NCBI RefSeq assembly: GCF_014195325.1
Contig: NZ_JACIBK010000002.1
Coordinates: forward strand, 1 to 64,000
Source: Rhizobium sp. BK650
GTDB taxonomy: Bacteria; Pseudomonadota; Alphaproteobacteria; Rhizobiales; Rhizobiaceae
DNA length: 64,000 nt
Reading direction: 5' to 3'
Numbering within the stretch: position 1 is the first letter of the stretch; every line of letters starts with the position of its first letter. Below are positions 1 through 9,354 of this stretch, one piece after another. Both the position numbers and the translations under genes were made by a program. The notes beneath the pieces were generated by a model that saw only the letters and a program-made list of their open reading frames with translations, ran no database searches and was not told the origin of the DNA.

Positions 1-974
<974 letters not shown>

Positions 975-1757
975 ATGTTCATGGTTGGGTCGGAAGTAGG
1001 AGATTCGGATCAGGCAAGGAGATTGGGTCCGAATGGAGAAACAATTCTGGTAATCGCTAAGGCGGACTTGTTCTCCGAATGCATGGTTGAAGCACTGGCG
1101 AAGAAATTTCCGAATTTCGAAGTTCTAAGCGTCCCGAGCGCGCAGTCCATATCCGAGAAGGATATCCACGACATGCGGCTTGTACTGTTCTATCATATCG
1201 CCGGCATCGAGTTGCACGAGGCGATGCAGACCGTTCGAGAAAATCGCCCGGACACGTCGATCGGCCTCGTCGTTGAAGCCATCGACATGATGGAGCCTTA
1301 CGTCAGCCGCCTTGTCGAAGCGCGCGTCATCGATGGCGTACTGCCGCTCAATCTGCGCCTTGACGTGTTCATGGCGGCAGTCGACTTGCTGATGAAGGGT
1401 GGCGAGCATTTCCCGTCCGCGCTTCTTGGCCGTCTGTCCAATCGAGCGGCAGCACAGCTTGAGCCTTCACTGTACCAGACAAAGTCTGTCGACGCAGCGC
1501 GCACCAATGCGCTGAAGCTTCGCCGCAACAGCATGGCGGCGCTGACGACGCGCGAGGTGCAGATTCTCGATCTTATCTGCAAGGGCACGCAGAACAAAAT
1601 CATCGCCGATAAGCTTCACCTGTCCGAAAACACGGTGAAGGTCCACGTCCGCAATATCTATAAGAAGATGAACGTGAGAAATCGCACGGAAGCGGCCTCA
1701 CGTTTCTTCAACGACACCTCGGACAGTGGCGATCTTTCCGGCAGATGGCCGCACTAG
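975..1757 (+). CDS. LuxR-family transcriptional regulator (NarL/FixJ-like)
   Basis: A 260-residue protein. The C-terminal ~60 residues (about 188-248) form a clear LuxR/GerE helix-turn-helix: LTTREVQILDLICKG, then IADKLHLSENTVKVHVRNIYKKM. The N-terminal ~130 residues resemble a receiver-like alpha/beta fold (ETILVIAKADLFSECMVEAL) but have no obvious phospho-acceptor aspartate in the normal place, so it may be an atypical or degenerate receiver. The start at 975 is supported by GGGAGG five bases upstream. It is the only regulator next to the polysaccharide operon at 2454-7855, so control of that operon is a reasonable inference. The related S. meliloti cluster is controlled by an AraC-type protein (CuxR), which is absent here. 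Confidence 0.85.
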   Translation: MFMVGSEVGDSDQARRLGPNGETILVIAKADLFSECMVEALAKKFPNFEVLSVPSAQSISEKDIHDMRLVLFYHIAGIELHEAMQTVRENRPDTSIGLVVEAIDMMEPYVSRLVEARVIDGVLPLNLRLDVFMAAVDLLMKGGEHFPSALLGRLSNRAAAQLEPSLYQTKSVDAARTNALKLRRNSMAALTTREVQILDLICKGTQNKIIADKLHLSENTVKVHVRNIYKKMNVRNRTEAASRFFNDTSDSGDLSGRWPH

Positions 1758-1761
1758 GCCA

Positions 1762-2085
1762 TCATTCCATCAGGGATGAGCGGGCGAAGCAACGCGACTT
1801 CTGACCGAAGCCGCTTGGCGAGCAGATGTACGGTGCAGAGCCGGGGTATCTGGCTGCGTCGATCCGTGCAGGAGCGGCAATCTTTATTTCGGCAGCGTAG
1901 GCGAAGTCCTTAGTGGCGTGCGGAACGCGCGCCACCATGACGCTCTTCTTCGTGCTTCCTACAGTGTTCACGTCGATGATCGCACAGGACATCGGTCCGA
2001 TGGCCGAAAGAACTGTGATTGCTGCCAAAGCCAAAGAATTAAGTCTGCATGGCCATGTGCCACGCACTTGGTGATGAGCTGTCAT
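1762..2085 (-). CDS. small putative exported protein, unknown function
   Basis: A 107-residue protein, convergent with the LuxR-type gene (4-bp gap). After a polar N-terminus a hydrophobic stretch (about residues 16-33, LNSLALAAITVLSAIGPMSC) could be a signal peptide or lipid-attachment signal. Near the C-terminus the YICSPSGFGQKSRC pattern, with two cysteines around Gly-Phe-Gly, resembles small exported proteins I recall from rhizobia. The ATG at 2085 is preceded by a G-rich run; an internal GTG start is also possible. No function can be assigned. It is isolated from the polysaccharide operon, which starts 370 bp away on the other strand. Confidence 0.5.
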   Translation of the reverse strand: MTAHHQVRGTWPCRLNSLALAAITVLSAIGPMSCAIIDVNTVGSTKKSVMVARVPHATKDFAYAAEIKIAAPARIDAARYPGSAPYICSPSGFGQKSRCFARSSLME

Positions 2086-2453
2086 TCGGCCCCCGTTATT
2101 TGGGCAATAGCGACGCGCCCTTACAAGCCAGTAGTTGACGGCTCCTTTATATCAACCCCTTGGCCGAGGCTAGAGCAGCCGGATGAAAAGCTTTGCAGAA
2201 TAACCCTGTAAAAAGGATTAATTAAAGGAACGCCGAGTTTTCCGCATAGCTATTTGGAATTGTACTCCTGTTTTTAAATTGACCTCGGTTGATATTTTTC
2301 TATCATTTTGAGTATGGCTACAATCATCTGATGAATAGATGATGTATTTAACATGAGATTCTACTTGATGTTGAATGTATCGATGCGGATGAGAGAGGCG
2401 CCTAAAATATAGAAGGGTCCAGAAAGACCCCGTTGCATGGGAAGGAGTTTGTA
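2086..2453. promoter_or_regulatory. promoter region of the polysaccharide operon, with a 7-bp palindrome
   Basis: This AT-rich divergent region separates the small exported protein from the UDP-xylose synthase gene. It contains a palindrome ATCATCT (2323-2329) / AGATGAT (2337-2343) with a 7-base spacer, and a short hairpin GGGTC / GACCC at about 2415-2429 just before the ribosome-binding site. No confident -35/-10 pair was identified. The palindrome is a candidate operator for the LuxR-type or another regulator. Confidence 0.4.
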
Positions 2454-3476
2454 GTGCGTAGTTTCATTCCCATCGGAACTTGTCGGGAACCTGCGTCCGC
2501 ATCGACGACATCATGGCCAAAGGTGGTACTGGTCAACGGCGGCGCTGGTTTCCTGGGTTCCCATCTTTGTGAGGGGCTTCTCGATCGCGGCCATCAGGTC
2601 ATCTGTCTCGATAATTTCTATACCGGCCGCCGCATCAATATCGAGCATCTGCTGCAGAATACTCGTTTCCGGCTTCTCGAACATGATGTGCGGCAGCCCT
2701 ACGACATCGAAGCGTCCCTCATCTTCAATTTCGCTTCGCCGGCCTCGCCGCCGGATTATCAGCGCGATCCTGTCGGTACCTTGCTGACCAATGTGCTTGG
2801 AGCCGTCAATACGCTGGATGCAGCCCGCCGCATTGGTGCGACGGCCGTACAGTCCTCGACTTCGGAGGTCTATGGCGATCCGCATGAGAACCCGCAGCGT
2901 GAAACCTATTTCGGCAATGTCAACCCGATCGGTCCCCGCGGCTGTTACGACGAAGGCAAGCGGTCCGCGGAAACGCTCTTCTTCGATTATCACCGCAAAT
3001 ACGGCGTCGATATCAAGGTTGGCCGGATCTTCAATACTTACGGTCCACGCATGCGTCTCGATGACGGACGGGTCGTGTCAAACTTCATCGTCCAGGCGCT
3101 CTCGAACGCCGACATAACGATCTACGGCGATGGCCGGCAGACCCGTTCCTTCTGCTATGTCGATGATCTCGTCGACGGTTTCCTGCGTTTCGCAGATGCC
3201 GGCGAGAGCTGCATCGGTCCGATCAATCTCGGCAATCCGGCGGAGATCACGGTGGGGGATCTCGCGGAAATCGTGATCGATCTGACCAATTCGCGCTCGC
3301 GCATCATTTATCTTCCGGCCCTCACCGACGATCCACGGCAGCGCCGGCCGGATATAACCCGTGCCAGGGAAGAACTGAACTGGTGGCCAAGCACGGAGCT
3401 CAAGACCGGGCTGAAGCGCACGATAGCCTACTTCGATGCGTTGCTGGCCGAAAAGCAAGTGGCGGAGGCCGTATGA
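2454..3476 (+). CDS. uxs1: UDP-xylose synthase (UDP-glucuronate decarboxylase)
   Basis: A 340-residue short-chain dehydrogenase/reductase of the extended type. It converts UDP-glucuronate to UDP-xylose with NAD+. The Rossmann motif [11 protein letters not shown] lies near residue 30. The signature [22 protein letters not shown] and the catalytic YDEGK (Tyr-x3-Lys) are typical of bacterial Uxs rather than of dTDP-glucose dehydratases. The frame is open from 2433, but GAAGGAG at 2441-2447 places the start at GTG 2454. It is the first gene of a tight operon: the next gene starts one base after its stop. In S. meliloti the characterised homologue is uxs1, followed by uxe1. Confidence 0.9.
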   Translation: MRSFIPIGTCREPASASTTSWPKVVLVNGGAGFLGSHLCEGLLDRGHQVICLDNFYTGRRINIEHLLQNTRFRLLEHDVRQPYDIEASLIFNFASPASPPDYQRDPVGTLLTNVLGAVNTLDAARRIGATAVQSSTSEVYGDPHENPQRETYFGNVNPIGPRGCYDEGKRSAETLFFDYHRKYGVDIKVGRIFNTYGPRMRLDDGRVVSNFIVQALSNADITIYGDGRQTRSFCYVDDLVDGFLRFADAGESCIGPINLGNPAEITVGDLAEIVIDLTNSRSRIIYLPALTDDPRQRRPDITRAREELNWWPSTELKTGLKRTIAYFDALLAEKQVAEAV

Positions 3477-3477
3477 G

Positions 3478-4461
3478 ATGCCTCGCTACATCCTGGTTAC
3501 GGGTGGCGCCGGCTTCATAGGCAGTCACATCTGCAAGGTACTTGCGCGCGCTGGCATGGTGCCAGTGACCTATGACAATCTTTCGACCGGACATATCGAC
3601 AGCGTCCTATGGGGGCCGCTGATCCAGGCGGATATCGCCGATGGCGCAACGCTGCGGCAGGTCATGGCGGAGTACTCGCCGGATTGTGTCATCCATTGCG
3701 GCGCCAATGCCTATGTCGGCGAATCTGTCGAAAAACCGGGCATCTATTATCGCAACAATGTCATCGGCAGTTTGTCGCTGCTTGAAGCATGCCTCGATCG
3801 CAATATCGACCGGATCGTTTTTTCCAGCAGCTGCGCGACCTACGGCATCCCGGAGGTGCTGCCGATCAGCGAGAAAACGCCGCAACATCCGGTCAATCCC
3901 TATGGAAGGACCAAGCTGATCTTTGAAATGGCACTGGAGGATTATGCCGCAGCCTACGGCATCCGCTTTGCCGCCCTTCGCTACTTCAACGCCGCCGGTG
4001 CCGATCCCGAAGGCCAGCTTGCCGAGCGGCACTATCCCGAAACGCATCTGATCCCGCGCGCGCTTCTCGCGGCCAGCGGCCGGATCGACAGGCTCGATAT
4101 TTTCGGCACGGATTATCTGACCGAAGACGGCACTTGCGTCAGGGACTATATTCACGTGAGCGATCTCGCGGAGGCACATCTTGCCGCCGTTCGTTATCTT
4201 CTGACCGGCGGTAACTCATTGAGCGTCAATCTGGGCTCTGGCCGCGGAACGTCGATCCTTGAGATTCTCCATGCGATCAAACGCAAGACCGGCCGCGACG
4301 TGCCGGTGCGCCATCAGCCGCGTCGCGCAGGCGATCCGCCAGTTCTTTTTGCCGATACGAGAAAGGCCCGCTTGGAGCTCGGTTTCACGCCGGCGCTTTC
4401 GGATATCGATACGATTATTCGCACGGCCAGCCCGACTTTCGGACTGGAGGTGATTGCATGA
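3478..4461 (+). CDS. uxe1: UDP-xylose 4-epimerase (UDP-arabinose forming), GalE-like
   Basis: A 327-residue extended SDR epimerase. It has GGAGFIGSH at the N-terminus, SSSCATYG with the catalytic serine/threonine region, and NPYGRTK containing Tyr-x3-Lys. It would normally be annotated as UDP-glucose 4-epimerase (GalE). The position directly behind UDP-xylose synthase, as in the S. meliloti pair, argues that it makes UDP-L-arabinose from UDP-xylose. Substrate specificity cannot be read from the sequence alone. The start ATG 3478 is one base after the uxs1 stop. The stop overlaps the start of the glycosyltransferase gene (ATGA). Confidence 0.85.
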   Translation: MPRYILVTGGAGFIGSHICKVLARAGMVPVTYDNLSTGHIDSVLWGPLIQADIADGATLRQVMAEYSPDCVIHCGANAYVGESVEKPGIYYRNNVIGSLSLLEACLDRNIDRIVFSSSCATYGIPEVLPISEKTPQHPVNPYGRTKLIFEMALEDYAAAYGIRFAALRYFNAAGADPEGQLAERHYPETHLIPRALLAASGRIDRLDIFGTDYLTEDGTCVRDYIHVSDLAEAHLAAVRYLLTGGNSLSVNLGSGRGTSILEILHAIKRKTGRDVPVRHQPRRAGDPPVLFADTRKARLELGFTPALSDIDTIIRTASPTFGLEVIA

Positions 4462-6335
4462 GCGCTCGAGCCGAAGACCGCGAGTATCAATCTTCTGTCG
4501 TAAAGCCCGAGATGTTCGAGCCCATCTTTACCAGCTGGAACCGGGCCGCTTATGGATTTGGCGTCCTCTGCTGGCTGGCTGCGCTTGGTTATTTCTGGCT
4601 ATGGTGGGCTCAGCCCATCCACATCGTACTGTGGCCCACATTCCTGCTCGTCACAGTCGTCCTTACATGGGTCACGCTATTGCCGGCTTATTTCATCCTG
4701 ATTTTCCTGGATGCCAGGCAGATCGGACCATCTGCACGCCCGCCGAAGGGCCGCGTCGCCATGGTGGTCACGAAAGCATCGGCGGAACCTTTCGCCGTCG
4801 TGCGCAAGACGCTCCTTGCGATGCTTGATCAAAGGGGCGTCGAGTTCGATGTCTGGCTCGCCGATGAAGATCCGTCCGAGGAGACGAAGAGATGGTGCGG
4901 GCAGCATGGCGTCATGATCTCCACGCGCAAGGGCGTGAGCGAGTATCACCGTCCGGTCTGGCCGCGCCGCACCCGCTGCAAGGAAGGCAATCTTGCCTAT
5001 TTCTATGATCACTTCGGCTATGAGCGCTATGATTTCGTCGCTCAGTTCGATGCCGATCATGTGCCGACGCCGACCTATCTTCGTGAAATCCTACGACCCT
5101 TCTCCGATCTCGAAGTCGGATACGTCTCGGCCCCCAGTATCTGCGATGCCAACGCGTCGGGAAGCTGGGCTGCCCGCGGCAGGCTATATGCGGATGCGAG
5201 CCTGCACGGCTCGTTGCAGACAGGATATAACAATGGCTGGGCGCCGCTTTGCATTGGCTCTCATTATGCCGTTCGCACAGCTGCGTTGCGGGAAATCGGT
5301 GGGATCGGCCCCGAACTCGCCGAAGATCATTCGACCACTCTGATGATGAATGCCGGCGGTTGGCGCGGGGTTCATGCGGTCAATGCGATAGCCCATGGGG
5401 ATGGGCCGGCGACCTTTGCCGATTTGGTGGTTCAGGAGTTTCAGTGGTCGCGCAGTCTGGTCACCATTCTCCTGCAATATTCCGGCAGGCATGTTTCCAG
5501 GCTGCCGCTGAAGCTGAAGTTCCAGTTCCTGTTTTCGCAGCTCTGGTATCCGCTGTTTTCGGCCTTCATGGCAGTGATGTTCCTGCTGCCTGTGGCAGCT
5601 CTGCTCACGGGTCATGTCTTCGTCAATGTCACCTATCCGGCATTCCTGCTGCATTCCCTGCCGCTTTCGATCGTGCTGATGGCATTTGCCATCTTCTGGC
5701 GCGCGTCAGGGACTTTTCGGCCCTACGATGCGAAGCTCTTCGGCTGGGAAGGAGTGGCGTTTATCCTGCTTCGCTGGCCCTGGTCGCTTGCCGGTAGTCT
5801 CGCAGCCCTACGCGATCATGTAACCGGCTCTTTCGTGGATTTTCGCATCACCCCGAAGGGCGATCAGGTACAGCGCAAATTGCCGGCGCGGATAGTCGCA
5901 CCTTATATCGCCCTGGCCGGCACCTGCGCCGCAGCTATGGTCTTTCCTGCCGATGGCGACGGCGCACGCGGTTTCCAGATCTTCGCGATGATCAACCTGC
6001 TGATCTACGCGTCGCTCGCAGTCTTGGTCTTTATCCGGCATGCCATCGAAAATGACCAGCCGCTTGTGCCTCGGTCGCAGGGCCTCAGGCTTGCCGCCGC
6101 AGGCGGCCTAGTCGCCTGCCTCATTGGCGGCGCGCAGCTTGGTAACCACGGGCTGACCGCTTTAGAAGCGATTTCACACGGTCAGCCATTTGTCACCTTC
6201 ACCCGATCGCAATTCGCTGTGGCCGGTGCAGGGCTCGGCGGTGGCAATATCAGGATCGTGGAATTCCATCTCAAATGGCGCGGCTTTGCCGCTGGCCATA
6301 TGGGAAGGGGTATTTGGGAGAGTAGAAATGCGTGA
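4458..6335 (+). CDS. membrane GT2 glycosyltransferase (cellulose-synthase-like)
   Basis: A 625-residue processive family-2 glycosyltransferase. Two N-terminal membrane segments (about residues 30-80) precede a cytoplasmic GT-A domain (about 95-340) with FDADHVP (D198, D200), an EDHS-type acid/base region and QEFQW at 326-330, a variant of the QxxRW motif of synthases with the Arg replaced by Gln. Several further membrane spans follow to the C-terminus. It probably polymerises sugars from UDP-xylose, UDP-arabinose or UDP-glucose and moves the chain across the inner membrane. No PilZ domain is visible, so c-di-GMP control, if any, would act elsewhere. It overlaps uxe1 by 4 bases. Confidence 0.85.
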   Translation: MSARAEDREYQSSVVKPEMFEPIFTSWNRAAYGFGVLCWLAALGYFWLWWAQPIHIVLWPTFLLVTVVLTWVTLLPAYFILIFLDARQIGPSARPPKGRVAMVVTKASAEPFAVVRKTLLAMLDQRGVEFDVWLADEDPSEETKRWCGQHGVMISTRKGVSEYHRPVWPRRTRCKEGNLAYFYDHFGYERYDFVAQFDADHVPTPTYLREILRPFSDLEVGYVSAPSICDANASGSWAARGRLYADASLHGSLQTGYNNGWAPLCIGSHYAVRTAALREIGGIGPELAEDHSTTLMMNAGGWRGVHAVNAIAHGDGPATFADLVVQEFQWSRSLVTILLQYSGRHVSRLPLKLKFQFLFSQLWYPLFSAFMAVMFLLPVAALLTGHVFVNVTYPAFLLHSLPLSIVLMAFAIFWRASGTFRPYDAKLFGWEGVAFILLRWPWSLAGSLAALRDHVTGSFVDFRITPKGDQVQRKLPARIVAPYIALAGTCAAAMVFPADGDGARGFQIFAMINLLIYASLAVLVFIRHAIENDQPLVPRSQGLRLAAAGGLVACLIGGAQLGNHGLTALEAISHGQPFVTFTRSQFAVAGAGLGGGNIRIVEFHLKWRGFAAGHMGRGIWESRNA

Positions 6336-6345
6336 GGAGGATAAA

Positions 6346-6860
6346 ATGAGCATGGCAGCACAATTGACGGGAGGAGCGCTGGCTCTGTGCCTTAGCCTTA
6401 TCCCTCCGATGAGCGCACTCGCGACGGAAAAGAACAGTGTTCCGACACCGACACTGACGCCGCTGAGTGCCTGCGAGCTCTACGCAATCTACGCCGACAA
6501 AACCTGGACCTGGGACACCGGCGGCGGTCGTTTCATGGCGAGGGCAGGCATTTCGTCGCCTGGGTCAATAATGGCGGTAAGCAGTCTTTCGCCGAGGGTC
6601 GCTGGGTCGTCGACGATTTCGGCCAGATGTGCATGCGTGCGACCTGGACCAATAATGAGGGGGCGGCACGTGCCAGTACCTGCTTCGGCCACCGCAAGAT
6701 CGGTGACACGATCTATCAGCGGCGTCAGCCGGACGGGAACTGGTACGTGTTCCGGCACGCCTCGATAAAAACCGACGACGAGTTCCGGAAACTGGTTCCG
6801 GCCGACACGGTGAGCCTGAAAGCCAAGGAGCTGAAACAGGTTCTCGCGACCGGCAAATAG
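6346..6860 (+). pseudogene. DUF995-like exported protein, interrupted by a frameshift
   Basis: Translation from ATG 6346 (GAGGAGG at 6334-6340) gives a signal peptide (…IPPMSALA) and a domain beginning SACELYAIYADKTWTWDTGGGRFMA. At about 6538-6542 the coding sense jumps to the -1 frame and continues GRHFVAWVNNGGKQSFAEG…FGQMCMRATW…CFGHRKIGDTIYQR to the stop at 6860. Joined, the two halves make one ~170-residue DUF995-type periplasmic protein. One missing base in the local GCG/AG context explains it. Either the gene is broken, this is a sequencing error, or the shift is programmed. The intact operon around it favours a recent change or an error. Confidence 0.75.
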
Positions 6861-6880
6861 CCGGAGGGGAGGAAAAGACC

Positions 6881-7855
6881 ATGAAAACCTTGGCGAAGAA
6901 AATTTCGACGGCAACAATCGCGATGCTTCTGCTCGGCGTTGCCGACCTTTCGCACCGAAGCGAGGCGCAGAACACAAGCGCCGTCATGAATGCGGGTGCC
7001 CAGACAGTCACCGGCAAGACGATCACCGACAAGAGGCCCGCCATTCATGCCGATGGCATCAAGTTTGGTGCCTACGATCCGCATGGCGATTTCGGCGCGC
7101 AACAGAGCGTGACGACGGAGCACCTCTTCCTTCCATGGGAGGACGTCGATCTCGAAACGCTGCGTGTGGCGGATGCCTATGCGCTGGCAAGAGGCCGCAA
7201 TCTGCTGATCACGGTGGAACCCTGGTCATGGGATGTGGACTGGCGGCTGTCCTCGGATGAGCTTCGCTGGAAGCTGTTTCGCGGCGATTATGATGTAAAC
7301 ATGCGGGCGATTGCCAGTATGATTGCTCAGTTGAAAAGCCCGGTCATCGTCCGCTGGGGACAGGAAATGGAAGACGACTCCGGCCGTTTTTCGTGGTCCG
7401 GCTGGAATCCTCCTGAATATATAGCCGCCTACAGGCGCATGATGGATATCGTGCGGGAGGAGGCGCCCGGCACACAACTCATGTGGTCGCCGAAAGGAAA
7501 GCCCGGCCTTAATGCCTATTACCCCGGCGACACCTATGTCGACTTCGTAGGCCTGTCCGTTTTCGGTTTGGAGCCCTACGACAAAATCGCTCATAACGGC
7601 CCGCGAACCTTCACCGAGGCATTGAAGCCAGGCTACGACCTTGTCGCTCAATACGGCAAACCCATCTGGGTTGCGGAGCTCGGCTATGAGGGCAGCGACG
7701 CCTACATCAAGCCGTGGATGGAAACAGCGACGTTGAAGCAGAGTGATTTTCCGGAGCTGCAGGAAGTCGTCTACTTCAATGACCGCGACGTACACGCCTG
7801 GCCGTTCAATCTCGGTCGGCCCGATTGGCGGGTTGTAGAAGACGCAAGCAACTAG
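6881..7855 (+). CDS. exported GH26-like glycoside hydrolase
   Basis: A 324-residue protein with a signal peptide (about residues 1-29, ending RSEAQ) and a TIM-barrel related to GH26 beta-mannanase/endoglucanase-like enzymes. The probable acid/base is E162 in RWGQEMED, the counterpart of the HEM motif, and the probable nucleophile is E266 in IWVAELG. Secreted glycanases encoded last in polysaccharide operons usually trim or release the polymer; that role is inferred here. It follows the DUF995 gene by 20 bp. A strong hairpin terminator at 7865-7888 ends the operon. Confidence 0.8.
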   Translation: MKTLAKKISTATIAMLLLGVADLSHRSEAQNTSAVMNAGAQTVTGKTITDKRPAIHADGIKFGAYDPHGDFGAQQSVTTEHLFLPWEDVDLETLRVADAYALARGRNLLITVEPWSWDVDWRLSSDELRWKLFRGDYDVNMRAIASMIAQLKSPVIVRWGQEMEDDSGRFSWSGWNPPEYIAAYRRMMDIVREEAPGTQLMWSPKGKPGLNAYYPGDTYVDFVGLSVFGLEPYDKIAHNGPRTFTEALKPGYDLVAQYGKPIWVAELGYEGSDAYIKPWMETATLKQSDFPELQEVVYFNDRDVHAWPFNLGRPDWRVVEDASN

Positions 7856-7864
7856 GCTGGAGAG

Positions 7865-7888
7865 AAGGCTCGCCGACGGCGGGCCTTT
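7865..7888. terminator. bidirectional rho-independent terminator
   Basis: AAGGCTCGCC (7865-7874) and GGCGGGCCTT (7878-7887) form a 10-bp stem with one G-T pair and a 3-base loop, flanked by A/T on both sides. It lies between the convergent GH26-like gene and the sugar-binding protein gene. Confidence 0.75.
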
Positions 7889-7909
7889 GTCTCTGTATGC
7901 GGGATATAA

Positions 7910-9196
7910 TTAACCCTTGAGGGTGGCCTTGCCGGTTTCGACGAGCTTGGCTGCGGCATCGGCTACCGAGATGCGCTCGAAGGCGAGCTCGTCGCAGGTG
8001 GGACGAAGAATACGCTGGTCGAATTCGGTCGCGCCCATTGGTACCGGCCGCGGATATTCGCCGACCTGGTCCTTGAGCAGGTTGATGTACTTGACCGTTT
8101 CCTGCTCCGTCGGGTTGAGCTGCGGCAGGATAGCTTCACGAACTGCCGTCGACATCGGCACGCCACGTTCAACACCCAGAATCTTGCCCGCTTCCGGATC
8201 GTTGACAAAGAAACTGATGAACTTTGCGGCGGCTTCACCGTGCTTGGTCGTGGCCCCTACGCTCCAGATCAGCGCCGGGCGGTAATAATGGCCTGACGGA
8301 CCGCCCTTCTTCTCGCGCGGCAGCATGGTGATGCCGAGCTTATTCTTGATGATGAGCTGATAGCCGATCATCTGGTTGGAATAGGCCATGCCGATGACCG
8401 ATTTGCCGAGGCCGAGGCAGTTGGTGTCGATGGTGTTCTGGTCGAGTGTCTGAACGTCGGCGGCAACGGTGCCGCCCGCCTTGCGTAGCTTTTCCCAGTA
8501 GTCGAACCACTCCTTGGCATCGTCGACCGCAAAGCCGAGGCCGACACCTTCCTTGGCGAAAACGCTCTTGCCGCGCTGGCGTAGCCAGGCGTCGAAGACG
8601 TAATTATAACGCGCCGCATAGGGGCCGCCGCCCTTGCCGGAGGCTTTGGCGAGTTCCACGGCGAGCTTGGCATACTCATCCCAGGTGAGATCGGGCGTCG
8701 GCAGCGGAATACCCGCCTTTTCGAATTCGGCGGTGTCGAAGAACATCGCGAAGGAGTTGAGCCCGAGGCCGACGCCATAGAGCTTACCGTCGACGGTGGT
8801 GAGCTTCAGCATGTCGGCGCCGAAACTGTCGACCTTCAGCGTCGAGGGAACGAATTCATCGAGCGGCAGGCAGGCGCCGCGCTTGGAATAGTCGGAAATC
8901 GTGCTCGGCTCGAGCTGGAAGACATCGGCAATCGAGCGGCCGGCCATCTGCGTTGCAAGCTTGGTCCAGTAGCCGTCGCCCGAAAGCGATTCACCGACGA
9001 TGGTCACCCCTGGTGTCTTCGACTGGTAGAGCTTGGCGACATCGAGTGTGCGCTTGGCGCGGTCGTTGGAGCCCCACCACATGGCACGAAGCGAAGCGTC
9101 CTCGGCAAATGCGGGAATCGAACTGCCGGCGCCGAAGGCAAGGCCGGCCGCTGCACCTGCGGTTCCCATCAAGAATGAACGGCGATTGACCTGCAT
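7910..9196 (-). CDS. ABC transporter sugar-binding protein (TAT-exported, paralogue 1)
   Basis: A 428-residue extracellular solute-binding protein of the CUT1 carbohydrate type (family 1). The N-terminus NRRSFLMG followed by a hydrophobic run ending AFA is a twin-arginine signal. The reading frame is open further upstream, but ATG 9196 has GGAGGA 6 bases before it and starts exactly at the signal peptide. It is the same length as, and clearly similar to, the binding protein at 18775-20061 (shared pattern WWGS…R, YWTKLATQMAGR, DVFQLE). No permease is adjacent, so it may share the transporter encoded at 20068-24111 or act with one elsewhere. It is divergent from the LacI-type gene. Confidence 0.85.
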   Translation of the reverse strand: MQVNRRSFLMGTAGAAAGLAFGAGSSIPAFAEDASLRAMWWGSNDRAKRTLDVAKLYQSKTPGVTIVGESLSGDGYWTKLATQMAGRSIADVFQLEPSTISDYSKRGACLPLDEFVPSTLKVDSFGADMLKLTTVDGKLYGVGLGLNSFAMFFDTAEFEKAGIPLPTPDLTWDEYAKLAVELAKASGKGGGPYAARYNYVFDAWLRQRGKSVFAKEGVGLGFAVDDAKEWFDYWEKLRKAGGTVAADVQTLDQNTIDTNCLGLGKSVIGMAYSNQMIGYQLIIKNKLGITMLPREKKGGPSGHYYRPALIWSVGATTKHGEAAAKFISFFVNDPEAGKILGVERGVPMSTAVREAILPQLNPTEQETVKYINLLKDQVGEYPRPVPMGATEFDQRILRPTCDELAFERISVADAAAKLVETGKATLKG

Positions 9197-9354
9197 GATT
9201 TCCTCCTTTGTCTGATGCCCGATGCCATCCTCCAATGGTCTTTTCGAGCGCTCGGCAGCTAGACTACGCAAAAAATTTCTGTTTGCAAGAACTTATATCA
9301 TACTTGCAAATTTGCATTATTTGCATAAACATTGCCGCAATGAGTGAGGTCAAG
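9197..9354. promoter_or_regulatory. divergent promoter with a 12-bp palindrome and TTGCA repeats
   Basis: The region between the binding-protein gene and the LacI-type gene contains the perfect palindrome TGCAAATTTGCA at 9305-9316 plus further TTGCA-type half sites at about 9282-9288 and 9320-9325. This clustering between a LacI-family gene and its divergent neighbour is typical of an autoregulatory operator. Operator identity is inference. Confidence 0.55.

Noticed and set aside
3478..4461. Calling the epimerase GalE
   Set aside because: The motif is compatible with GalE, but the position directly behind UDP-xylose synthase and before a polysaccharide synthase favours UDP-xylose 4-epimerase.
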